From NCBI GenBank assembly GCA_964524185.1, contig CAZGCI010000107.1:1-12504 (forward strand): a DNA stretch of 12,504 nucleotides, read 5' to 3'. The notes below the pieces were generated by a model. That model saw only the letters and a list, made by a program, of their open reading frames with translations. It was not told the DNA's origin and made no database searches. Shown piece after piece: positions 6,675-12,504 of this stretch (its first letter is position 1; every line of letters begins with the position of its first letter). The stretch is from Thiohalocapsa sp964524185 (lineage in GTDB: Bacteria; Pseudomonadota; Gammaproteobacteria; Chromatiales; Chromatiaceae). A program made the position numbers and the translations under genes.

Positions 6675-8138
6675 ATGCCGAAGATGTCCAAGCAGCCGCA
6701 GCGCGACAATGCCGCAGCGCCCTCGGTGTCGCTCATCTGGCGGCCGGTGGGGGAGCCAGGCATCAGCACCGACCTGGATGAGCACAACGGCGCGGTGGTA
6801 GAGGCCTTCTCGCGCCTCATCAAGGCGGGGGAGAAGGACGCCGTTAAGCGCGCCATCAAGCGCTGGCCGCCACAGCATCTGCTGGCGCTGCTGGTACACC
6901 TGCCTCTGAAGCGTGCGCGCCAGCTGCTGGGCTGGCTCGACAGCCTGCAGACGCGGGTCGTTGCCGAACTCAACCCCGCCTTCCGCTCCGCGCTGCTGGA
7001 AGCCTGTACGGTGCAGCGCATGGTCGACGTGCTCGACGGCATGGAGCCGGAGGAGGCGGCGGACCAGCTCGATGATCTGCCGGAGGAGGTCCAGCAACAG
7101 GTGCTGCCGCTGCTCAAGGAGCGGGCCGCCATCGACGCCCGGCGCGATTATCGGGAAGAGTCCGCCGGCAGCATCATGAGCCGCAAGTTCGTTGCCGTGC
7201 CGCCCAACTGGAGCGTCGACCAGGTGACTCAGGAGCTCCGCGCCAATGCCCGGGCCATTGAGAAGCTCTATGCCGTGAACGTCGTCGATGCCGATCGGCG
7301 CCCGGTGGGCTATCTACGCCTGCGAGACCTCCTGCTGTCGCCGAAGGAGGCGCTGGTCCAGGACGTGATGAGCACGGACTTCATTGCCGTGGGCCCGGAT
7401 ACGGATCAGGAGGAAGTCGCCTACATCGCCGATCGCTATGAGCTCTCCGTCGTGCCCGTGGTGGATGCAGACGGACGACTCATCGGCCGCATCACCCCGA
7501 AGCAGCTGCGCCGTGTGCTGCGCGAGGAGGCGGAGGAGGACCGCAACCTCATGGCCGGTCTGCCGGCGGATACACGGCCGGACGAGTCCATCGCCCGCAT
7601 CGTGCGCGGGCGCATCCCATGGCTCCTGATTGGGCTTGCCGGCGCGAGTCTGTCGGCGGCGGTGGTGGGCGCCTTCGAGGACCAGCTTGCCAGGGCGGCG
7701 ATCCTCGCCAGCTTCATTCCCATCGTCATGTCCATGGCCGGCAATGCCGGCATCCAGGCCAGCACTGTCGCGGTGCAAGGGCTCTCTACAGGCACCGTCA
7801 AGTTTGCCGATCTGGGCTGGCGGCTCGCCAAGGAGTTGTCAGCGGCGCTGGCCAATGGCGCCATTGCCGCTGTCGTCCTGATGGGGCTCGTTATCGGCGT
7901 TGCGCAGGCAATGGACTTCGGCGCGCCGGTGGCGCTGGCGGCGAGCGCCGGTCTCTCGCTGATGTCGGTGGTGGTGGTTGCCGTCAGCGTGGGCGCGACG
8001 GTCCCGATCGTGTTGGACAAGCTGGACATCGACCCGGCCATGGCCACTGGCGTCTTCATCACCACCGGCAACGACATCCTATCGGTGATGATCTTTTTCC
8101 TGATGATGTCGCTGTTCTACCTGCCGTTCTTGGGTTGA
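6675..8138 (+). CDS. mgtE: Magnesium transporter MgtE
   Basis: A gated Mg2+ channel of the inner membrane, 487 aa. An N-terminal stretch of about 38 residues precedes the cytoplasmic N domain (about 40-165), recognisable by its helical-repeat wording including LDGMEPEEAADQLDDL. Two CBS domains follow (about 168-290) with MSRKFVAV and VMSTDFIAV at their starts. A five-helix membrane domain runs from about 310 to 485. It contains the signature MAGNAGIQASTVAVQGL (354-370) and TGNDILSVMIFF (464-475), where Asp467 corresponds to the pore Mg2+-binding aspartate of Thermus MgtE. A GAGGAAG Shine-Dalgarno sequence 6 nt before ATG 6675 supports the start. In the family the N and CBS domains close the channel when intracellular Mg2+ is high, and the domains needed for that are present. 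The 5' gap of 208 bp suggests an independent promoter. Confidence 0.95.
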   Translation: MPKMSKQPQRDNAAAPSVSLIWRPVGEPGISTDLDEHNGAVVEAFSRLIKAGEKDAVKRAIKRWPPQHLLALLVHLPLKRARQLLGWLDSLQTRVVAELNPAFRSALLEACTVQRMVDVLDGMEPEEAADQLDDLPEEVQQQVLPLLKERAAIDARRDYREESAGSIMSRKFVAVPPNWSVDQVTQELRANARAIEKLYAVNVVDADRRPVGYLRLRDLLLSPKEALVQDVMSTDFIAVGPDTDQEEVAYIADRYELSVVPVVDADGRLIGRITPKQLRRVLREEAEEDRNLMAGLPADTRPDESIARIVRGRIPWLLIGLAGASLSAAVVGAFEDQLARAAILASFIPIVMSMAGNAGIQASTVAVQGLSTGTVKFADLGWRLAKELSAALANGAIAAVVLMGLVIGVAQAMDFGAPVALAASAGLSLMSVVVVAVSVGATVPIVLDKLDIDPAMATGVFITTGNDILSVMIFFLMMSLFYLPFLG

Positions 8139-8341
8139 GTGCAGGTGACAACAACAGCCTACCCCGGGGCAACGGCCGGCGAGCTCTCCATAAGCCCTGG
8201 CCAGTGAGCGACCCGCTTGCGTGCCGGCGCTCCAGTCGTTCATCGGCCTGAGCCATCGCCTCGCTTTCCCTTACCGTCTGGAGCTGTGCCGCCGGCACAT
8301 GCTAGCCTCTGGCCCTTCCGCATGCCCTGACCCAGGCGAAC

Positions 8342-8659
8342 GTGACCCAGCCGAACTTGACCGACCCTGAGCTGCTGCGCCAACTGCTGGACCTGCTGGC
8401 CGAGCTCACGCGGGAGTCAGAAGGCTACCTGGAGCGCGAGGACGATTCGCAGCTCTGGTACAACCGCGGCTACGCCAACGGCATTGCTGCGGCGCTGACG
8501 GCGTTGGGCCATGGCGAGGCACTTGCCCGCACGGTCGACCCCGATCCCTATGACCGCGCTCGAGACCTACAGCATCTGCCCTGGGGCAAGGCCTACGAGC
8601 ACGGCCGGGAGATGGGCGAGCGGGAGACATACGAGGTGACGGGACCCGAGAGTGCTTGA
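8342..8659 (+). CDS. Conserved-looking small protein of unknown function (105 aa)
   Basis: The family is not recognised. It is acidic, soluble and without a signal peptide or membrane helix. An N-terminal Leu-rich helix (about 7-24) is followed by LWYNRGYANGIAAALTALGHG (43-63) and LPWGKAYEHGREMGERETYEV (79-99). The spaced aromatic and glycine residues in these two blocks look like constrained positions of a real small domain. The start is GTG at 8342; no ATG is available in frame near it and the Shine-Dalgarno sequence is weak. The ORF is the only sensible one in this stretch, has G/C-rich third positions, and is followed directly by a good intrinsic terminator, all of which favour a real gene. 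It sits 203 bp after mgtE, with no clear promoter seen. Confidence 0.7.
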   Translation: MTQPNLTDPELLRQLLDLLAELTRESEGYLEREDDSQLWYNRGYANGIAAALTALGHGEALARTVDPDPYDRARDLQHLPWGKAYEHGREMGERETYEVTGPESA

Positions 8660-8664
8660 CGGCG

Positions 8665-8747
8665 CCCAGAGGGCCAAGGGCGACGGCGGAACCGCTGACC
8701 CGGGGGGTGCGAGTCCGCTCCTCGGCCCTCGGCCCTGGGTTTTTCTT
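8665..8747 (+). terminator. Intrinsic terminator after the 105-aa gene
   Basis: CCC (8665-8667) and AGGGCC (8670-8675) pair with GGCCCTGGG (8731-8739), leaving a 2-nt bulge. The stem continues after a mismatch with AGGGC (8677-8681) against GCCCT (8725-8729). The run TTTTTCTTT follows immediately at 8740-8748. It begins just after the stop at 8659. The long loop (about 40 nt) is unusual, but the U-tract makes this the clearest rho-independent terminator in the window; it also separates xthA from the genes upstream. Confidence 0.65.
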
Positions 8748-8833
8748 TCGACCGACGCCAGCAAGACGAGCCCCGAACCGCGCAGGGCAACGGGCAGCTA
8801 CAACGGTCCAGCCACCGACGCAAGCACAAAACC

Positions 8834-9649
8834 ATGCCCACGTTCGTTTCCTTCAATATCAACGGCATCCGCAGCCGGCCGCATCAGCTCGAGGCCATCA
8901 AGGAGAAATACGATCCTGACGTCATCGGCATCCAGGAGTCCAAGGTGGCGGACGAGGCCTTTCCGCTGGAAATGGTCCAGGGTTTGGGCTACGCGCCCCA
9001 GTATCATGGGCAAAAGGGGCACTACGGCGTCGCGCTGCTGAGCAAGACGCCACCGGTGGCTCTGTGCAAGGGCTTCCCGAACGATGGTGAGGACGCCCAG
9101 CGCCGCGCCATTACCGGTCAATTCAGGCTACCGGACGGCGAGACGGTCACGGTCATCAATGGCTATTTCCCGCAGGGGGAGAGCCGTGAGCATCCCATTA
9201 AGTTTCCAGCCAAGCAGAAGTTCTACGCCGATCTCCACACCTATCTGCGCGAGCGCTACCGTCCCGACGAGTCGCTGATCGTCATGGGCGATATGAATGT
9301 CGCGCCCTTGGACGCCGACATCGGCATCGGCGAGGACAGCGCCAAACGTTGGTTGCGTACGGGCAAGTGCAGCTTCCTGCCGGAGGAGCGCGATTGGCTC
9401 CAAGGCATCATGGACTGGGGGCTGCTCGATGCCTATCGCGTCATCCATCCGCAGGTGACGGATTGCTTCAGCTGGTTCGATTACCGCTCCCGGGGCTTTG
9501 AGCGTGAGCCGAAGCGGGGCCTGCGCATCGACCTGATCCTGATCACCGAGCCGCTGCGGGGCCGCCTGCGCAACGCCGGCATCGACTACGAGATCCGTGG
9601 CCTCCAGAAGCCCTCGGATCACTGTCCGGTGTGGATCGAGCTGGCGTGA
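8834..9649 (+). CDS. xthA: Exodeoxyribonuclease III
   Basis: A Mg2+-dependent AP endonuclease and 3'-5' exonuclease of base-excision repair, belonging to the exonuclease-endonuclease-phosphatase fold. All active-site motifs are present: FNINGIRSR (7-15), IQESKV with metal ligand Glu35, NGYFPQGE (109-116), GDMNVAP with Asp153 and Asn155, LRIDLILIT with Asp233, and PSDHCPVW with Asp262 and His263. The 271-aa length is that of E. coli XthA (268). The start at 8834 puts the first beta-strand directly at the N-terminus as expected, although no strong Shine-Dalgarno sequence is visible. It is a single gene flanked by the upstream terminator and a hairpin downstream, convergent with the MFS gene. 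Confidence 0.95.
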   Translation: MPTFVSFNINGIRSRPHQLEAIKEKYDPDVIGIQESKVADEAFPLEMVQGLGYAPQYHGQKGHYGVALLSKTPPVALCKGFPNDGEDAQRRAITGQFRLPDGETVTVINGYFPQGESREHPIKFPAKQKFYADLHTYLRERYRPDESLIVMGDMNVAPLDADIGIGEDSAKRWLRTGKCSFLPEERDWLQGIMDWGLLDAYRVIHPQVTDCFSWFDYRSRGFEREPKRGLRIDLILITEPLRGRLRNAGIDYEIRGLQKPSDHCPVWIELA

Positions 9650-9659
9650 CGCCGTCGGG

Positions 9660-9693
9660 GCGCCTGAGGAGCCCCCGAGGTCAGCTCAGGCGC
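9660..9693. terminator. Hairpin between convergent xthA and MFS genes
   Basis: GCGCCTGAG (9660-9668) and CTCAGGCGC (9685-9693) form a perfect 9-bp stem with a 16-nt loop. It begins 11 bp after the xthA stop and ends 4 bp before the MFS stop on the other strand. No T-tract follows on either side. The position fits a shared bidirectional terminator. Confidence 0.5.
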
Positions 9694-9696
9694 GGA

Positions 9697-11313
9697 TCAG
9701 GCGCTGCGCAGACCGCCCAAACGCACCGCGGCAATGGCGGCAAACGGCAGGAGCAGGCCCAACGCCATCACCGTCCACAAGAGCCAGCCCAGCTCCGAAT
9801 AGTCCGCTGGTACGCTGACCACCCCGTCGGTCTTGACCTCGCGGGTGATGGTGTAGAGCTGATTGAGGTACTTGGTGCCGAGCTGGCCCGCCGACAGGGC
9901 CAGGTTGGCGAACGAGGACATCACCGCAAAGAAGGTCGCCTTCAGGTGTGCGGGCGCCGAGTTCGCAATCCACGCCAGCATCGGCACCATCGCCACCTGT
10001 CCCAACGGCGACTCGATGGCGGTGTCGATGAGTGCGATGAAGCGGGCGTCGACGATGCCCGCGGTGTGCGCCGCGGTCCAGTGGTGCAGGCCGTAGTAAA
10101 GGGCCAAGTTCGGTAGCGCGAGCAACGTATTCAGCACCGTCAGAAAGGCCACGACGTACGCGATGGAGTGCTCGGCCATGAAGCGCCGAAACAGGAACAA
10201 CACCGCCAGGGTTGCCCCGCTGGCCACCAGCGATAGTACCGACAGGAATTGCTGGTCGAAGCCCAGCCCATCGATCATCCACCACGTCTGGCCGGCGCCC
10301 GGATTAGGCACCGCCCGGAACACGAAGATAATGATGGCGGTGCCGAGCAGCACCCGACCGGCCTCTGGGGAGAGCTCCCGCAGCAGGCGGGAGATGAGGA
10401 AGACCACGATGGCCAACGAGCCCGAGAACACGATCTCCTTGTTGTAGGGCACGTCGCCGAGTCCCACGGCCAGAGTGAAGGCCACGAAGACGAGGCTGCC
10501 ACCGAGGATCCACGGATTTGGCCGTGTCGCCTCGGCGCCGCCGTGGAGCAGGCGCTCAGCGGCATCCTGGGCGCCGAGCTGCCGCAGCCGCTGCAGCTCC
10601 CGACGCTTGAGCAGGCCCCCCAGCGTGACACCGGACACGGAAACGACTGGAATCAGCAGGGCCAAACTGTAAATCTGCACATAGACGGCGAGCTTGGCGG
10701 CTTCGTCCAGTGCGTCGACGCCGCTGAAGAGCACAACGTTGAGCAGTCCCACAAAGACGCCGCCGCCGATGATGGCGACCCGGCCGAGGGTCTGCATGGT
10801 GGTGTGCATCAGCCGTCGGCGCTCGGGGGCCATGGGCCGGCCGTCTTCGTCCAGGGTCGGCACGGCTTCGACGGTCATGGCATCCGCCACCACGTCCTGC
10901 ACCACATAGCCCAAGGGTGCGAGCAGCACGCTCAGCACATACCAGGCCCCCAGCGGCATGGTCACTGCCATGGCATCCGGGTGGGTCAGCAGACCGAGCA
11001 TGATCAGCAAGCTTGCGGTGATGAGCGCAGCACCCAGGTAAACCAGCAGCCCCTTCCAGCGCCAGATCAGGTCCACCACGTGCCCGAGGGGCATCTTCAG
11101 CGACCACGGGATCATGGCCCAAAAGCCGAGCGCCGCCAGGAGCTCCGCGGAGAGATCCAAGTAATCCTTAACAAAGAAGGTGCCGACGATGGCCGTCAGC
11201 CCCTGCACGCCGGCGGCGACATAGACCATGAGCGGCGGCAGGTAGGACAGCCGCAGCTCGCGGCCGAGCTCTAGCACCGTCCGGTCGAGCCAGTGATATG
11301 CACGCGTCCACAT
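9697..11313 (-). CDS. BT1/folate-biopterin-like MFS transporter
   Basis: A 538-residue inner-membrane protein with about 12 or more hydrophobic segments, longer than a standard 400-aa MFS carrier. Family cues are FFVKDYLDLSAELLAALGF (46-64), PWSLKMPLGHVVDL (69-82) at the TM2-3 junction where MFS proteins carry the cytoplasmic loop motif, and YVVQDVVADAMTVEAV (136-151). The last resembles the acidic helix seen in BT1/FBT family members. A charged cytoplasmic loop of about 35 residues (235-267) divides the two halves. Transport of folate or pterin is known for some relatives, but the substrate here is not inferable; the specific family call is moderate and membrane transporter is firm. The ATG at 11313 has only a weak AGG upstream. 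It lies 80 bp downstream of the ABC permease on the same strand and may be co-transcribed with it. Confidence 0.8.
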   Translation of the reverse strand: MWTRAYHWLDRTVLELGRELRLSYLPPLMVYVAAGVQGLTAIVGTFFVKDYLDLSAELLAALGFWAMIPWSLKMPLGHVVDLIWRWKGLLVYLGAALITASLLIMLGLLTHPDAMAVTMPLGAWYVLSVLLAPLGYVVQDVVADAMTVEAVPTLDEDGRPMAPERRRLMHTTMQTLGRVAIIGGGVFVGLLNVVLFSGVDALDEAAKLAVYVQIYSLALLIPVVSVSGVTLGGLLKRRELQRLRQLGAQDAAERLLHGGAEATRPNPWILGGSLVFVAFTLAVGLGDVPYNKEIVFSGSLAIVVFLISRLLRELSPEAGRVLLGTAIIIFVFRAVPNPGAGQTWWMIDGLGFDQQFLSVLSLVASGATLAVLFLFRRFMAEHSIAYVVAFLTVLNTLLALPNLALYYGLHHWTAAHTAGIVDARFIALIDTAIESPLGQVAMVPMLAWIANSAPAHLKATFFAVMSSFANLALSAGQLGTKYLNQLYTITREVKTDGVVSVPADYSELGWLLWTVMALGLLLPFAAIAAVRLGGLRSA

Positions 11314-11393
11314 GGAATTAGCCTAGGATGACGAGTCCCCTCGAAGCAGCGCCGAAGCAAGCTGACGCCCACCTGGCAGGAACGACGATTGAC

Positions 11394-12425
11394 CTACTCC
11401 CAGCGAAACAGGCGCGCAGCAGCGGTTAACAGCAGGATCGCGAGCACGGTGAGCAGGGCGAGTTGTGGGAGGACATCCAGCATCCCGCGGCCATCGATCA
11501 TGATGCCGCGGGCGGCATCGACGACATGGGTCAACGGCATGAGCTGCGAGAGCCCCTGCGCCGCGGCGCTGGTACCCTCCATGGAGAACCAGACGCCAGA
11601 GAGGAGCAACATGGGCCAGGCCATGAGATTCAGCAGGCCGTCGGCGAGCTCTTCGGTGCGCAGGCGCGAGGCCACCAGCAACCCCAGGCTGATCATGCAC
11701 AGCCCGCCCGCCACATAGATCAGCGCCAAGGCGAGATAGGAGCCGCGCATCGGAACGTCCAAGATCGCGAGTGCCCCCAGGTACACCACGGTGCTCGAGG
11801 CCATGACCACCAGGAGCCGCGAGAGCACCTGGGCAGACAGAAACTCCAGCGGGCGCAGCGGCGTCGCCTTGAGCCGGCGCAGAACGCCGTTCTTGCGATA
11901 GCGCACCACCACCCAGCCGACGCCCCAAAGGCTGGAAAACATGACGTTCATCGCTAGCACGCCCGGCAGCACCCAGTCCGCGTAGCTCAGGGCCTCACCC
12001 GAGGTGAGCCGGCGCTCCGGTGCCGGCTCGCCCAGCTGCGCCTGGGCGCCGAGCAGGAGCCGCTCGACGATCTGACCGTTGGGTGATTCCGGGTTGACCC
12101 AGTAGCCCAGCACAGCGCCGCCGGGTGCGCGGGCGTCCACCAGCAGGTCCAGTTGGTGGCGCGCGATCTTGGTGACCGCCGACGCCTCCTCCGCGACCGG
12201 CACGAAGCTCAGGTGCGGCGTGGCGAGGAAGCCCATCGCGTCGGCTGGAGGCTGCGGGTCGCCGAGCACGCCTACCTTGAACAGGTCTTTCGGCTCGCCG
12301 CCGAAGATGAAGGCGAAGGCCACGATCATCATGACCGGCATCATGATGTTCCAGATGAGCCCCGCGCTGTCGCGGTAGAACTCGCGGTTGCGGGCGACCA
12401 AGACAGCGGCGATGCGGTGCCACAT
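11394..12425 (-). CDS. ABC-2 type transporter permease
   Basis: The membrane subunit of an ABC-2 exporter, 343 aa. TM1 is at about 27-42 (IMMPVMMIVAFAFIF). A long extracytoplasmic segment of about 105 residues follows (45-150), as in three-plus-three ABC-2 permeases with a large first loop. TM2 is at about 152-174, then a basic cytoplasmic stretch YRKNGVLRRLKATPLRP (176-192), the usual coupling region. TM3-TM6 run to about 336. The MPLTHVVDAARGIMIDG block (296-312) is typical of the C-terminal half. A GGAG sequence 7 nt before the ATG at 12425 supports the start. The cognate ATPase is not in the window; normally it lies just upstream, which here would be beyond the right end. Substrate unknown; drug, lipid or polysaccharide export are family options. 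Confidence 0.9.
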   Translation of the reverse strand: MWHRIAAVLVARNREFYRDSAGLIWNIMMPVMMIVAFAFIFGGEPKDLFKVGVLGDPQPPADAMGFLATPHLSFVPVAEEASAVTKIARHQLDLLVDARAPGGAVLGYWVNPESPNGQIVERLLLGAQAQLGEPAPERRLTSGEALSYADWVLPGVLAMNVMFSSLWGVGWVVVRYRKNGVLRRLKATPLRPLEFLSAQVLSRLLVVMASSTVVYLGALAILDVPMRGSYLALALIYVAGGLCMISLGLLVASRLRTEELADGLLNLMAWPMLLLSGVWFSMEGTSAAAQGLSQLMPLTHVVDAARGIMIDGRGMLDVLPQLALLTVLAILLLTAAARLFRWE

Positions 12426-12451
12426 GGGGGTGCTCCAGGATGGGGTCGATT

Positions 12452-12460
12452 GTTATACCA
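12452..12460 (-). promoter_or_regulatory. Extended -10 promoter of the ABC permease
   Basis: On the minus strand the right-hand repeat ends with TGGTATAAC. The predicted start of transcription is near 12445, giving a leader of about 20 nt that contains the GGAG ribosome-binding site and ends at the permease ATG (12425). The geometry is good. The TGAGA/TCTCA dyads lie at 12462-12484, where an activator or repressor would bind. A leader this short implies the permease is the first gene of its transcript. Confidence 0.55.
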
Positions 12461-12504
12461 GTCTCATCTGAGATTTCGTCTCAGGAGTCTAGCGCAAGCC
12501 GCTG
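12452..12504 (-). repeat. 53-bp terminal inverted repeat, right copy
   Basis: This is the perfect reverse complement of 3-55. It reaches the last base of the window, so the true repeat may continue outward. Its dyads fall at 12468-12484 and 12462-12473. On the inner side the identity stops at 12451, immediately after the TATAAC box. Confidence 0.95.

Noticed and set aside
8660..8740. tRNA-like wording (GTGCGAGTCC) in the stretch before xthA
   Set aside because: No 5-bp T-arm, anticodon arm or acceptor pairing can be built around it; the stretch is explained by the terminator hairpin.
10249..11274. 341-codon plus-strand open frame
   Set aside because: It is antisense to the BT1-like transporter. 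The product is His/Gln/Gly-rich without hydrophobic pattern or motif, typical of a complement-strand artefact.
3..12504. A transposon delimited by the 53-bp terminal repeats
   Set aside because: There is no transposase, resolvase, integrase or cargo-type gene inside, and no target-site duplication can be tested because the repeats meet the window ends.

Overview
The window is 12.5 kb of dense, GC-rich bacterial DNA. Its gene set (argE, an RsmF-type rRNA methyltransferase, xthA, mgtE and short-gap or overlapping genes) looks like the chromosome of a gammaproteobacterium, perhaps a Chromatiales/Ectothiorhodospiraceae-like organism. That placement is inferred from gene content and base composition, not from a marker gene. 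No tRNA, rRNA, CRISPR array, transposase, integrase or phage gene was recognised.

Layout, left to right. (i) 1-381: a 53-bp terminal repeat carrying an extended -10 promoter, then a weakly supported small ORF and a strong hairpin. (ii) 382-2149, minus strand: a periplasmic DUF4399 protein and, upstream of it, acetylornithine deacetylase (argE). (iii) 2243-6466, plus strand: three overlapping genes. These are a GNAT acetyltransferase fused to a C39-like cysteine peptidase, a RimK-like ATP-grasp ligase with an RLAN-type N-terminal domain, and an RsmF/NOL1-NOP2-Sun m5C methyltransferase. (iv) 6675-9649, plus strand: the magnesium channel mgtE, a 105-residue protein of unknown function followed by a good intrinsic terminator, and exonuclease III (xthA). 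(v) 9697-12425, minus strand: a BT1/folate-biopterin-like MFS transporter downstream of an ABC-2 permease with no ATPase partner in the window. (vi) 12452-12504: the inverted copy of the 53-bp repeat.

Two things stand out. The first is the GNAT-C39 / RLAN-ATP-grasp pair. Each protein keeps its expected catalytic residues, and the pair has the parts needed to acylate, ligate and cleave a peptide. It is translationally chained to an rRNA methyltransferase, so this operon is the best candidate for a little-described modification system. The second is that both ends of the window carry the same 53 bp in inverted orientation, each copy containing a TGAGA/TCTCA operator-like array and an inward-pointing extended -10 box. 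On the right it is well placed to drive the ABC permease. Because the repeats sit exactly at the ends, an assembly-graph explanation must be considered alongside a real inverted repeat.
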